64,000 nt of DNA, from positions 186,001-250,000 of the forward strand of contig NZ_JAEDAL010000002.1 in the NCBI RefSeq assembly GCF_016093295.1, written 5' to 3'. Shown here one piece after another: positions 38,064 through 46,938 of the stretch. Below the pieces are notes generated by a model. The model did no database searches, had not been told where the DNA came from, and saw only the letters and a list, made by a program, of their open reading frames with translations. The DNA is from Inhella gelatinilytica (GTDB lineage Bacteria; Pseudomonadota; Gammaproteobacteria; Burkholderiales; Burkholderiaceae_C). Numbering within the stretch: position 1 is the first letter of the stretch; each line of letters starts with the position of its first letter. The translations under genes and the position numbers were made by a program.

Positions 38064-38083
38064 CGGGGCAGTGATCCGCCCCG
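38064..38083 (-). terminator. Possible hairpin after purH
   Basis: CGGGGC and GCCCCG pair around an 8-base loop between the purH stop and the next minus-strand start. No T-tract follows on the minus strand, so it may attenuate more than terminate. Confidence 0.3.
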
Positions 38084-38103
38084 ATGCCCAGTGCCGCCGT
38101 AGC

Positions 38104-39678
38104 TCAATGCCGGAAATGCCGCACGCCCGTGAACACCATGGCGATGCCGCGTTCGTTGGCGGCGGCGATGACTTCTTCGTCGCGCATCGAACCGCCCGGC
38201 TGGATGACGCAGCTGGCGCCCGCGTCGGCCAGCACATCCAGGCCGTCGCGGAAGGGGAAGAAGGCGTCGCTGGCCACGGCCGAGCCCTGCAGGCTCAAGC
38301 TGGCATTGGCGGCCTTGATCGCGGCAATCTTGGTGGAGTCCACGCGGCTCATTTGGCCCGCGCCCACGCCCAGGGTCATGCCGCCGCCGCAGAAGACGAT
38401 GGCGTTGCTCTTGACGTACTGGGCCACGTTCCAGGCGAACATCAGATCGTCCAGTTGTTGCTCGGTGGGCTTGAGCGTGGTGACGACCTTCAGGTCTTCG
38501 CGCTTCAGGAAGTGGTTGTCGGCGGTTTGCACCAAGAGCCCCGAACCCACGCGCTTGACGTCTTGGGCGTTGCGGCCTTGCAGCCAGGGCGTATCACCAC
38601 CGGCGGGCAGCTCGATCTGCAGCAGGCGCACGTTGACCTTGCTCTTAAAGACGGCCAGAGCTTCAGCGGTGAAGGCCGGGGCCATCAGCACTTCGACAAA
38701 CTGCTTGGCCACCAGCTCGGCTGCGGCGCCGTCCACCGGGCGGTTGAAGGCGATGATGCCGCCGAAGGCGCTGGTGGGGTCGGTCTTGAAGGCCTTGCTG
38801 TAGGCCTCGGCCGGGGTGGCGGCCACGGCCACGCCGCAGGGGTTGGCGTGCTTGATGATCACGCAAGCGGGCGCTTCGAAACTCTTCACGCACTCCCAGG
38901 CGGCGTCGGCGTCGGCGATGTTGTTGTAGCTGAGCTCCTTGCCCTGCAACTGCTTGCCCGTCACCAGCGAGCCGGGGGCGGGGTAGAGGTCGCGGTAGAG
39001 CGCGGCGGTTTGGTGGCTGTTCTCGCCGTAGCGCAGGTCTTGCACCTTGATGAAGCTGCTGTTCATCTGGCCGGGGTACTCGGCCAAGCTGCCATCGCCC
39101 TGCACGCTGGAGAGGTAGTTGCTGATGGCCGCGTCGTACTGGGCGATGCGGTTGAAGGCGGCGATGCTGAGTTGGAAGCGCGTGGTGGCTTGCAGACCGC
39201 CGGCCTTGAGCTCCGCCAGCACCTGGGCGTACTGGGCGGCATCCGTCAGCACGGCGACGTCCTTCCAGTTCTTGGCGGCGCTGCGCACCATGGCAGGGCC
39301 ACCGATGTCGATGTTTTCGATCGCGTCTTCCAGCGTGCAGCCTTCTTTTGCAACGGTGGCCTCAAACGGGTAGAGGTTGACGGCCAGGATATCGATGCGG
39401 GTGATGCCGTGCTTTTGCATGGCGGCCACGTGCTCGGGCACGTCGCTGCGCGCCAGCAGGCCGCCGTGGATCTTGGGGTGCAGTGTCTTGACGCGGCCGT
39501 CCATCATTTCGGGGAAGCCGGTGTGCTCGGCCACTTCGGTGACGGGCAGACCGTTGTCCATCAAGAGCTTGGCGGTGCCGCCGGTGGAGAGCAGTTTGCA
39601 GCCCAGGGCGTGCAGCCCTTGGGCGAATTCGAGGATGCCGGTCTTGTCGGAGACGGACAGCAGGGCGGTCAGGGCCAT
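38104..39678 (-). CDS. purH: Bifunctional AICAR transformylase/IMP cyclohydrolase PurH
   Basis: 524 residues, catalysing the last two steps of IMP synthesis. The N-terminal cyclohydrolase domain starts [15 protein letters not shown] and has STGGTAKLL and [10 protein letters not shown]; the transformylase domain has [24 protein letters not shown], the [13 protein letters not shown]-like [14 protein letters not shown] stretch and DAFFPFRDG. Ends with [10 protein letters not shown], the usual PurH terminus. Codon use is CTG/C-rich, in keeping with high expression. It is the third gene of a dusB-fis-purH unit. Confidence 0.98.
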   Translation of the reverse strand: MALTALLSVSDKTGILEFAQGLHALGCKLLSTGGTAKLLMDNGLPVTEVAEHTGFPEMMDGRVKTLHPKIHGGLLARSDVPEHVAAMQKHGITRIDILAVNLYPFEATVAKEGCTLEDAIENIDIGGPAMVRSAAKNWKDVAVLTDAAQYAQVLAELKAGGLQATTRFQLSIAAFNRIAQYDAAISNYLSSVQGDGSLAEYPGQMNSSFIKVQDLRYGENSHQTAALYRDLYPAPGSLVTGKQLQGKELSYNNIADADAAWECVKSFEAPACVIIKHANPCGVAVAATPAEAYSKAFKTDPTSAFGGIIAFNRPVDGAAAELVAKQFVEVLMAPAFTAEALAVFKSKVNVRLLQIELPAGGDTPWLQGRNAQDVKRVGSGLLVQTADNHFLKREDLKVVTTLKPTEQQLDDLMFAWNVAQYVKSNAIVFCGGGMTLGVGAGQMSRVDSTKIAAIKAANASLSLQGSAVASDAFFPFRDGLDVLADAGASCVIQPGGSMRDEEVIAAANERGIAMVFTGVRHFRH

Positions 39679-39732
39679 GGTGATGCGGATGAAGTTGAGG
39701 AAAGGGAAGGGGCGCGAGTGGCTTCGCGCGGC

Positions 39733-39966
39733 TTAGAGCAGTCCGTGATCGGCGAGTTTGCGGCGCAGGGTGTTGCGGTTGATGCCAAGCCATTCGGCGG
39801 CGCGGCTTTGGTTGCCATCGCAGCGGGCCATCACCACGTCGAGCAGGGGCTTTTCCACCAGCTTGACCACCATCTCGTGCAGCGAGTGCGGGGTCTCGCC
39901 GTCGAGGTCGCGAAAGTAGGCATCGAGGTTCTCGCGCACGCAAGCATCGAGGGGTTTGGGTGTCAT
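39733..39966 (-). CDS. fis: Nucleoid-associated regulator Fis family
   Basis: 77 residues from the ATG of MTPKPLDACVRENL. The C-terminal helix-turn-helix (NQSRAAEWLGINRNTLRRKL) is the Fis signature and EKPLLDVVMARCDGN precedes it. This is shorter than the 98-residue E. coli Fis, as usual in betaproteobacteria. Fis bends DNA and modulates stable RNA and other promoters. It starts 27 bases after dusB, the conserved dusB-fis arrangement, and is 54 bases ahead of purH. Confidence 0.95.
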   Translation of the reverse strand: MTPKPLDACVRENLDAYFRDLDGETPHSLHEMVVKLVEKPLLDVVMARCDGNQSRAAEWLGINRNTLRRKLADHGLL

Positions 39967-39992
39967 CGGGTCTTCTTCTTGTGGGTTCGGGC

Positions 39993-41060
39993 TCAGGCGC
40001 ACGCCCGCGCTGGCTCGGGGAGCAGGTCAGGGCTGAGGGGGGCCGTCTCGTTGGCCGCAGGCCAGCGCTCAAACTGCTGCCCCAGGCGATCCAGCGTGCT
40101 CTGAAGCCAGGCTTTTTGCGCGGCGCTGGTTTCCAATTGGTTCATCTGTTGGCGCAGGTCTTCGCCGGCGGGCAGGCTTTTGAGCGCCCAGCCAATGTGC
40201 TTGCGGGCGCTGCGGGTGCCGGTGAACTCGCCGTACAGGCTGTAGTGCTCGTCCAGGTGTTCGAGCAGCCACGCCAGCACCTCGGGCACGCGGGGCCGCT
40301 CACGGTGCTGACCGGTGGCCAGAAAGTGGAGGATGTCGCCAAAGATCCAAGGCTGCCCCTGCGCGGCGCGGCCGATCATCAGGGCGTCGGCGCCGGTGGC
40401 GGCCAGTACGGCCCGCGCCTTTTGCGGTGAGTCGATGTCCCCATTGGCGACGACCGGAATGGACAGGGCCTGTTTGACCGCTGCAATCGTGTCGTACTCC
40501 GCTTCGCCCCCGTAGCCCTGCTCCCGGGTGCGGCCATGGATGGTGAGCATTTGGATGCCTGCAGCTTCGGCCTTGCGGGCCAAGGAGAGCGCGTTTTTGT
40601 GGGCTTGGCACCAGCCGGTGCGCATCTTGAGCGTCACGGGCACAGCACCGGCCGCGTCCACCACCGCATCGACGATGGCCAGGGCCAGGCTTTCGTCCTG
40701 CATCAGCGCGGAGCCCGCCCACTTGGTGCAGACCTTCTTGGCTGGACAGCCCATGTTGATGTCAATGATCTGGGCCCCGCGCTCGATGTTGTAGCGCGTG
40801 GCCTCGGCCATCTGAGTGGGGTCCACGCCGGCGATCTGCACCGCGATCGGGGCTGATTCACCTTGATGGTCCGCGCGCCGGCTGGTCTTGAGGCTGTTCC
40901 ACAGGGCCTTCTGGCTGGTCACCATCTCACTGACGGCGTGACCGGCCCCCAAGCGCTTGCACAGTTTGCGAAAGGGGCGGTCCGTCACCCCGGCCATGGG
41001 CGCCACGAACAGCCGGTTGGGCAGCGTGTGGGGGCCAAGGGAGAGCGGGGTGGAGAGCAA
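39993..41060 (-). CDS. dusB: tRNA-dihydrouridine synthase DusB
   Basis: 355 residues, FMN-dependent enzyme that reduces specific uridines of tRNA. The N-terminal motif is LFVAPMAGVTDRPFRKL. C105 in INMGCPAKKV is the catalytic cysteine by alignment with known Dus enzymes. GRTREQGYGG and NGDIDSPQKA belong to the FMN-binding barrel. Extra length over E. coli (321) lies at the C-terminus. Divergent from the YqaA-like gene with 88 bases between. Confidence 0.97.
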   Translation of the reverse strand: MLSTPLSLGPHTLPNRLFVAPMAGVTDRPFRKLCKRLGAGHAVSEMVTSQKALWNSLKTSRRADHQGESAPIAVQIAGVDPTQMAEATRYNIERGAQIIDINMGCPAKKVCTKWAGSALMQDESLALAIVDAVVDAAGAVPVTLKMRTGWCQAHKNALSLARKAEAAGIQMLTIHGRTREQGYGGEAEYDTIAAVKQALSIPVVANGDIDSPQKARAVLAATGADALMIGRAAQGQPWIFGDILHFLATGQHRERPRVPEVLAWLLEHLDEHYSLYGEFTGTRSARKHIGWALKSLPAGEDLRQQMNQLETSAAQKAWLQSTLDRLGQQFERWPAANETAPLSPDLLPEPARACA

Positions 41061-41148
41061 GGAAGGGCTGCCTAAAAAAAGGGCAACAGTTTACCTGGGT
41101 GCCTTTGGTTGCCTGGGCGCGGGCGGAGCCCGTCAGAATGCCGCCACC

Positions 41149-41649
41149 ATGGAAGCTTGGTTCTTGTCCCAACTGCACGCCTTTTTGGCTTGGTTCGCCT
41201 TGCCCACGGTGGGCTTGCCGGCCGTGTTTTTGATCGCCCTGGTGTCCGCCACCTTGCTGCCGATGGGTTCGGAGCCGGTGGTGTTCGCCCTCGTCAAGGC
41301 CGATCCCAGCCTGTTCTGGCCCGCTGTCTTGGTGGCCACAGCCGGTAACACCCTCGGCGGGGGCATCAGTTGGGCCATGGGCTGGGGGGCTGAGCGCGGC
41401 TATGAGCGCTGGCGCCACCACGCGCCGCGCAACCCCCGCCTGCTGCAGTTGATGCAGCGGTTCGGGCCCAAGGCCTGTTTGTTGTCTTGGTTGCCTCTGG
41501 TGGGCGACCCGCTGTGTGCCGTCGCGGGCTGGCTGCGCCTGCCGTTTTGGCCTTGCCTGGTTTATATGGCCATAGGCAAGCTGGCCCGCTACGTGTTGAT
41601 GACGGCGGTTTTGATGGGCTTGTTCCCGGGGGCGCTGTCCACGGGTTGA
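41149..41649 (+). CDS. YqaA-family membrane protein (DedA/SNARE-associated type)
   Basis: 166 residues from the ATG of MEAWFLSQLHAFLAWFALP; the frame is open upstream but overlaps the dusB promoter region. About four membrane segments, with the DedA-like re-entrant stretch FLIALVSATLLPMGSEPVVFAL and a later GWLRLPFWPCLVYMAIGK segment (landmarks SATLLPMGSEP and RLPFWPC). E. coli YqaA has the same size and pattern. DedA relatives take part in lipid handling across the membrane, but YqaA is uncharacterised. The stop codon lies in a 16-base tandem repeat. Confidence 0.85.
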   Translation: MEAWFLSQLHAFLAWFALPTVGLPAVFLIALVSATLLPMGSEPVVFALVKADPSLFWPAVLVATAGNTLGGGISWAMGWGAERGYERWRHHAPRNPRLLQLMQRFGPKACLLSWLPLVGDPLCAVAGWLRLPFWPCLVYMAIGKLARYVLMTAVLMGLFPGALSTG

Positions 41650-41687
41650 GCGCGCCTACGCGCAAGCGCGCCTACGCGCAAGCGCGC
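41649..41687. repeat. 16-base tandem repeat
   Basis: AGCGCGCCTACGCGCA occurs twice in tandem (41649-41664, 41665-41680) followed by seven bases of a third copy. It spans the stop of the YqaA-like gene and the last codons of the convergent flavoprotein gene. The unit itself contains GCGC palindromes. Confidence 0.85.
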
Positions 41688-42892
41688 ATCAACCCCGCGG
41701 CCGCGGCCCGTCCGGTGGCCAAGCTGGCCGTGAGCAGGTAGCCGCCGGTCGGGGCCTCCCAGTCCAGCATCTCGCCCGCTACGAAGATGCGTGGGCAGGA
41801 CTTGAGTTGGTACCCCTCGTCCAGCGCGGCCCAGGCCACGCCCCCGGCGGTGCTGATGGCCTCGTCGATGGGGCGCGTTCGCACCAGGGTGAGGGGCAGG
41901 GCTTTGAGCGCTTCGGCCAAGCGCGTGGGGTCCTTCACCGCGGGGCCCAGCACTTCGTGCAGCAGGGCGGTCTTGAGCCCCTGCAGCTTGAATTGACTCT
42001 TGAGAAAACTCGCGAAGGATTTGCTGCCCACGCCCCGGTGGAGCAGGCTGCGCACCTTTTCGGGCGGGGTTTGCGGGAGCAGATCCAGGTGCAGCGTGGC
42101 CGTGCCGTCCCGGGCCAGGGCCTCGCGCAGCGGGCGGCTGGCGGCGTAGACCAAGCTGCCTTCGATGCCGGTGGCGGTCAGCACGAACTCACCCTGCTGG
42201 TCAAAGCCTTGGAAGGCGAGCCGAACCGGCTTGATGGGCTGGCCCGCGTGGTGCTGAACCAGGTAGTCGCTCCAACCGCCTTGCACATCAAAACCGCAGT
42301 TGGCGGGCTGCAGCGGCGCCACTGCCACGCCGCGTGCGGCGAGCCAGGGCACCCAGGCGCCATCTGACCCCAGGCGCGCCCAGCTGGCGCCGCCCAGGGC
42401 GAGGAGGGTGGGCTGGGCCGGCCATTCCACGGGACCCGCAGGGGTGTCAAAGCGCAGATCGCCGGTGTCGGTCCAGCCCCGCCAGCGGTGCCGCATGTGA
42501 AAACGCACGCCCTGTTCGCGCAACCGGTGCAACCACGCGCGAAGCAGGGGAGCTGCCTTCATGTCGGTGGGAAACACCCGGCCCGAGGTGCCGACAAAGG
42601 TGCTGATGCCCAAATCGGCGGCCCAGGCCCGCAGTGCGTCTGGCCCGAAAGCTTCCAGGGCCGGGTGAAGGGGCTGTGCTCGCGCGCCGAAACGGCTCAG
42701 AAAGCGCTCAAAAGGCTCGGAGTGCGTGAGGTTGAGCCCCCCGCGCCCTGCGAGCAGGAATTTGCGGCCCACCGAAGGCATCGCGTCAAAGAGATCCACG
42801 GTCCAGCCCGCGGCGCTGAGCACTTCAGCCGCGGCCAGGCCCGCGGGGCCACCGCCAATCACAACGGCGGAATGAGGGGAGGGGCACTGCAT
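41672..42892 (-). CDS. HI0933-type NAD(P)/FAD-dependent flavoprotein
   Basis: 406 residues. The N-terminal FAD-binding fold has VVIGGGPAGLAAAEVLSAAG and is followed by GRKFLLAGRGGLNLTHSEP, the signature of the HI0933-like flavoprotein family. C-terminal GGVAWAALDEGYQLK and FVAGEMLDWEAPTGGYLL complete the pattern. The start was placed at MQCPSPHSAVVIGGG; the frame runs open for another 520 codons antisense to the peptidase gene, which is not coding. The cellular role of this family is not established. Its 3' end lies in the tandem repeat. Confidence 0.9.
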   Translation of the reverse strand: MQCPSPHSAVVIGGGPAGLAAAEVLSAAGWTVDLFDAMPSVGRKFLLAGRGGLNLTHSEPFERFLSRFGARAQPLHPALEAFGPDALRAWAADLGISTFVGTSGRVFPTDMKAAPLLRAWLHRLREQGVRFHMRHRWRGWTDTGDLRFDTPAGPVEWPAQPTLLALGGASWARLGSDGAWVPWLAARGVAVAPLQPANCGFDVQGGWSDYLVQHHAGQPIKPVRLAFQGFDQQGEFVLTATGIEGSLVYAASRPLREALARDGTATLHLDLLPQTPPEKVRSLLHRGVGSKSFASFLKSQFKLQGLKTALLHEVLGPAVKDPTRLAEALKALPLTLVRTRPIDEAISTAGGVAWAALDEGYQLKSCPRIFVAGEMLDWEAPTGGYLLTASLATGRAAAAGLMRACA

Positions 42893-43003
42893 GCCTGCAT
42901 CATCGCCGCGATACAGGCCGCCCATACGCTGCGGCTGGCGGTGACTTCTGCCGCGCCAGGGCGCTGCCCCGAGAATGCGGTTTTCGCCCTCTTGCGCTCC
43001 AAC

Positions 43004-44485
43004 ATGACTGCTTACACCGAACTGGTTCGCCGCTACCAACGCCTGCACAAGCTCTCGCACCTGCAGAGCATTGCGTCCTGGGACCAACAATCTTTCATGC
43101 CACCCAAGGGCAACGAGGCGCGTGCCGCGGCGATGGCGGAGATGGGCGGCTTGCTGCATGAACTGGCCACGGCCCCGGAACTGGCGGGCCTGCTCCAGCA
43201 AGCCGAAGGCGAGAGCCTGGGTGACTTCGAACGCGCCTCGGTGCGGGAGATGAAGCGCAGCTGGCGCGCCAGCAATGCCCTGCCGCAGGCCCTGGTGGAG
43301 CAACTCAGTCTGGCCACATCGCGCAGCGGCCACGCCTGGCGCGAGCAGCGCAAGGCCAACGATTGGGCCGGGCACCTGCCCAATTTGAAAGAGGTGGTGC
43401 GCCTGACGCGCGAAGCGGCGGCCTGCCTGAGCCAAGCCACGGGGCTGTCGAAGTACGACGCGCTGCTCGACCAGTACGAACCCGGCATGCGCAGCAGCGA
43501 GATTGCGCGCGTTTTCGGTGACCTGCGCCAGTGGTTGCCCGGCCTGATCAAGGCCGTGCAAACCCAGCAAGCGAACGAAACGGTCATCCAACCCGTGGGC
43601 CCCTTCCCCAAGGCGGCGCAGCGCGAGCTGGGCTTGGCGGCCATGAAGCTGATGGGCTTTGACTTCGAGGCGGGGCGTTTGGATGAAAGCGCCCACCCGT
43701 TTTGTGGCGGCGTGCCCGAGGATGTGCGCATGACCACGCGCTACAGCGAGGACGACGCCCTGCCCGCACTGATGGGGGTGATCCACGAGACGGGCCATGG
43801 CCGCTACGAGCAGAACCTGCCGCGCGAGTGGCTGGGCCTGCCGATCGCCAATGCACGTTCGATGGGCTTGCACGAAAGCCAGTCGCTGAGTTTCGAGATG
43901 CAGCTGGGCAGCCATCCGGGCTTTGCGCAGCAGCTGTCGCCCTTGCTGATGAAGCACCTGGGCGCCCAACCTGCGTGGGAGCCCGAAAACCTGCACAAGC
44001 TCCTGACCCGCGTGAAGCCCGGCTTCATTCGCGTCGATGCGGACGAGGTCACGTACCCCTGCCACGTGATTCTGCGGTTTGAAATCGAAAAGGCGCTGGT
44101 CGAGGGCGAGATCGAGTGCGAGGACATTCCCGACCTGTGGGCGACCAAGATGCAGGAGCTGCTCGGCATCGACACCGTGGGCAACTACCGCAACGGCTGC
44201 ATGCAGGACGTGCACTGGCCCGAGGGCCTGATTGGCTATTTCCCCTGCTACACGCTGGGGGCCATGTATGCGGCCCAGTGGTTTGCCACCATGCGTCGCG
44301 ACATCGCTGGGCTGGACGCTGGCATTGCCCGCGGCGAGCTGCAACCGGTGTTCGATTGGCTGCAGGCCAAGGTCTGGAGCCAGGGCTCGCGCTGGGAAAC
44401 GCCGGAGCTGGTGCAACGCGCCAGCGGCGAAGCGCTCAACCCGGCGCACTTCCAGGCCCACTTGCGGGCGCGCTACCTCGGCTGA
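43004..44485 (+). CDS. M32-family metallocarboxypeptidase
   Basis: 493 residues, typical for the M32 (Taq carboxypeptidase) family. The zinc-binding H261-E-T-G-H265 is a match to HExxH, and the third ligand glutamate follows in MGLHESQSLSFE. HPFCGGVPEDVRMTTRY and PGFIRVDADEVTYPCHVILRFE are the other diagnostic segments. These cytoplasmic enzymes remove C-terminal residues from peptides, except proline. The start MTAYTELVRRYQRL is the family N-terminus. Divergent from the flavoprotein gene; ends at a bidirectional terminator. Confidence 0.95.
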   Translation: MTAYTELVRRYQRLHKLSHLQSIASWDQQSFMPPKGNEARAAAMAEMGGLLHELATAPELAGLLQQAEGESLGDFERASVREMKRSWRASNALPQALVEQLSLATSRSGHAWREQRKANDWAGHLPNLKEVVRLTREAAACLSQATGLSKYDALLDQYEPGMRSSEIARVFGDLRQWLPGLIKAVQTQQANETVIQPVGPFPKAAQRELGLAAMKLMGFDFEAGRLDESAHPFCGGVPEDVRMTTRYSEDDALPALMGVIHETGHGRYEQNLPREWLGLPIANARSMGLHESQSLSFEMQLGSHPGFAQQLSPLLMKHLGAQPAWEPENLHKLLTRVKPGFIRVDADEVTYPCHVILRFEIEKALVEGEIECEDIPDLWATKMQELLGIDTVGNYRNGCMQDVHWPEGLIGYFPCYTLGAMYAAQWFATMRRDIAGLDAGIARGELQPVFDWLQAKVWSQGSRWETPELVQRASGEALNPAHFQAHLRARYLG

Positions 44486-44500
44486 GACTGCGGAGCGGCC

Positions 44501-44534
44501 AACAAGAACGGGCGCCGCGGCGCCCGTTCTTGTT
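44501..44534. terminator. Bidirectional terminator
   Basis: A 16-base perfect inverted repeat, AACAAGAACGGGCGCC / GGCGCCCGTTCTTGTT, with a GC loop, between the converging M32 peptidase and binding-protein genes. The AT-leaning arms give a short U-rich tail in both directions. Confidence 0.88.
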
Positions 44535-44549
44535 GTGGATTGAACCGCC

Positions 44550-45434
44550 TCAGTCCGCGATGGCCGACTTCGGGTTGCGCATCTGGGCGCGAAGCAGCAG
44601 GCCCGGCTCCAGTTTCAGGTTGACGTTGCGCGGCGGGATGGGGCTCTGGAACCAGCGCTCATAGATCTTCTGGTATTCGCCCGTGACAAAGATCCGACTC
44701 AGCTCTTTGTTCACGGCGCGCTGGAAGTCAGCGTCCCCTTTGCGAATCATCAGCGCGTAGGGTTCGACCGACAGCGGCTCGCCCACGATTTCCCAGGCTC
44801 GCGGGTTGCGGTCTTGGGCACGAATGCCCACCAGCAACACGTTCCCCAAGGCCCAGGCGTCAGCCTTCCCACTGTTGAGATGCGTGAAGGACTCCGCCTG
44901 GTCTTTGGCGTCGAGGGTCTTGTACGCCAACCCTTTGGTGAGCTTGTGTTGGCTCATCACCGCTTTGGCTGTGGTGCCTTGGGTGAAACTCACGGTGCGC
45001 TTGTTGATGTCCGGCCAGTCTTTGATGCCAGCGTTGACGCGGGTCATCATCTGCACGCCTGCAAAAAAGATGTGGTGGCTGAAGTTGACGTTGTCGCGGC
45101 GCGCCCGGGTGTCCGTGCTGGTGGCGCACTCCAAATCGATCTTGCCGCTGTTCACCGCCTTCTCGGCGTCGTTGGCCGCGACGGGGACGAAGCGCACATT
45201 GAGGTTGGCGAGCTTGAGTTCTTGCTTCAAGCCTTGTGCCACGGCGCGGCACAGGTCGATGGAAAGCCCCACCGGATCCCGCTGCCCAGGCACGTTGTAG
45301 GAAAACGGCATGGCGTTTTCGCGGTAGCCCACGGTGAGGGTTCCGCCTTGAATTCGAGAAAGGGTTTGCCCTTGAGCGGTGGCGATCAAGAGAAGTCCCA
45401 ATCCACCGAGCACTTGTTTTTTCAACTCACGCAT
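44550..45434 (-). CDS. Amino-acid-type periplasmic binding protein (GltI-like)
   Basis: 294 residues. Signal peptide MRELKKQVLGGLGLLLIATAQG, then LTVGYRENAMPFSYN, GLSIDLCRAVAQGL, SGKIDLECATSTDTRARRDNV-type hinge (landmark IDLECATSTDTRARR) and a C-terminal KGDADFQRAVNKEL. This pattern is that of glutamate/aspartate binding proteins of the GltI type. In the classical system it feeds the gltJKL permease, but no permease or ATPase is near here. It may work with a transporter encoded elsewhere. Confidence 0.85.
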   Translation of the reverse strand: MRELKKQVLGGLGLLLIATAQGQTLSRIQGGTLTVGYRENAMPFSYNVPGQRDPVGLSIDLCRAVAQGLKQELKLANLNVRFVPVAANDAEKAVNSGKIDLECATSTDTRARRDNVNFSHHIFFAGVQMMTRVNAGIKDWPDINKRTVSFTQGTTAKAVMSQHKLTKGLAYKTLDAKDQAESFTHLNSGKADAWALGNVLLVGIRAQDRNPRAWEIVGEPLSVEPYALMIRKGDADFQRAVNKELSRIFVTGEYQKIYERWFQSPIPPRNVNLKLEPGLLLRAQMRNPKSAIAD

Positions 45435-45559
45435 GTCCAGCCTTTTCCGTGACGGCGCTGCGCGGCGAATGTAGCGTCTCCAATCACCCCCCCAGGGAGG
45501 GGGTTGCCCCGATAAGAACCCGAATGTGAACTCTAAAAGGGCCCAGCCCTTTCGCCCCT

Positions 45560-46798
45560 TTAGGCATTGAGCGAGCCGGATTGCTCGATTCGGCTTTCCA
45601 GCAGGTTCAGGACCTGATCGAGTTGCAGGAGTGCGCGCTCGGTCGGGGTGTGGCTGGGGGTATCCCACACCCGCACCAGGACCTGCGTTGGATCCATCAG
45701 CCGGTCCACCTGCAGCGTCAGACCATGGCGGGCCAACACCGGCGCCAGTTTGGGGGCTCGGTGCAGCAGGTCGGCGCGGGTGGCTTGATAGGCGTGTTCG
45801 GCCAGCTCCCGGCGGTGACGGTAGCTGAACGTGTTGGCCAAAAAGAGCTCCGCGTCACGGTGATCGGGTTCGAAGAACACGATGTCTGTCTTCGGGTGGC
45901 TCTTGGTGTAGGCCTTCATCCCCAACTCCAGACGCGAATGGATCAGCGAGCGGAGCATTTGGCTCAGCACCACCGGCATGCCCCCATCAACGAGTTTGGG
46001 AATGCGCGGCTTGGCCCGCAGGTGCATGTCCCCGCCGCTCACCTCGTACGGCACGAGCGGGTTGACCATGAAGAGCAAGTCCAAGCCCTCTTCGAGCAAC
46101 AGGCTGGCATGCACGGTCTTCTTGAGGGCGCCGTCCACCAAAAAATGGCCGTCGATCTCAACGGGGGGATACAGGCCCGGCAGCGCCGCGCTGGCCTGCA
46201 CGGCGCGGCTGATGGGCACATGGTCCCAGCCCGGACGACCGAAGGCCACGGTTTCGCCCGAGTCCAAATCGGTGGCAACCAGCAGCAGGCGTTTCTTGAG
46301 GTCGCGGAAGTCGTCGCTGCGACCCGGACGCTGGAACATATCCCGCAACTGTCTCGCCAGTTGATCGCTGTTCAGCCAGCCCGTGGGCAGGGCCGCGCCG
46401 AGCAGCTCCAGCGCTCCCAGGGCCGACCGCTTCTCCACCAAGACGCGCCACAACGCCTCACCGGCCAAGGACGGCAGCTTGTGCAGGCGCCGGCTGAGTT
46501 CTTCCCAGTTCGGGTGCAGCAGGACCTTCGGGTCGAAGTGATCGGGGGCTGCGGAGCTGTTCTCAATGAAGCCCGCGCACAGCTGGGAGGGGGTAAGGCC
46601 GTTGGCCAAGCAAGAAGCAATGATGCCGCCCGCACTCACGCCGATGTAGCTGGTGCAGTCGGCGAAATCAAGGCCTTCGATGGACTGCTCCAGCGCGCAC
46701 AGGGCACCGACCTCATAGATGGCACCCAAGGGTCCGCCGCCCGCCAAGGCCAAGCCGATACGGGGGGCAGGTTTGGAGCGTCGGCTTCGAGTCGTCAT
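45560..46798 (-). CDS. Patatin-like phospholipase
   Basis: 412 residues. The oxyanion loop is LALAGGGPLGAIYE, the nucleophile serine is S55 in IGVSAGG (GxSxG), and the second catalytic residue is the Asp of FLVDGALKK. There is no signal peptide, so it is probably cytoplasmic. Patatin-fold enzymes hydrolyse acyl chains from lipids. With the nearby PhaF-like and fatty acyl-CoA reductase genes it suggests local lipid metabolism, but the substrate cannot be read. A hairpin-like C-run/G-run lies at 45486-45504 between this gene and the next. Confidence 0.85.
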   Translation of the reverse strand: MTTRSRRSKPAPRIGLALAGGGPLGAIYEVGALCALEQSIEGLDFADCTSYIGVSAGGIIASCLANGLTPSQLCAGFIENSSAAPDHFDPKVLLHPNWEELSRRLHKLPSLAGEALWRVLVEKRSALGALELLGAALPTGWLNSDQLARQLRDMFQRPGRSDDFRDLKKRLLLVATDLDSGETVAFGRPGWDHVPISRAVQASAALPGLYPPVEIDGHFLVDGALKKTVHASLLLEEGLDLLFMVNPLVPYEVSGGDMHLRAKPRIPKLVDGGMPVVLSQMLRSLIHSRLELGMKAYTKSHPKTDIVFFEPDHRDAELFLANTFSYRHRRELAEHAYQATRADLLHRAPKLAPVLARHGLTLQVDRLMDPTQVLVRVWDTPSHTPTERALLQLDQVLNLLESRIEQSGSLNA

Positions 46799-46938
46799 GA
46801 ATGCACTGTAGAGCGTGGATGGTGGCCAAGGCCTAGTGACAAGACCTAAACGATAACGCCGTGAAACCGTCCCAGCGAAAGGGTGCGGTTTTCACGGCGC
46901 GGTCTGCCCTGCCCAGCTTGGAGTGCCGGGCAATGGAC

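Noticed and set aside
38071-40104. 677-codon open frame antisense to purH and fis
   Set aside because: Antisense shadow of purH; low-complexity Gly/His/Val-rich translation.
42893-44461. Upstream extension of the flavoprotein frame to 929 codons
   Set aside because: The extension is antisense to the M32 peptidase. The Rossmann motif starts a few residues after the chosen ATG at 42892.
45486-45504. ACCCCC / GGGGGT hairpin as terminator of the patatin gene
   Set aside because: No T-tract on either strand and only a six-base stem; noted only as similar in style to the murE-murF spacer.
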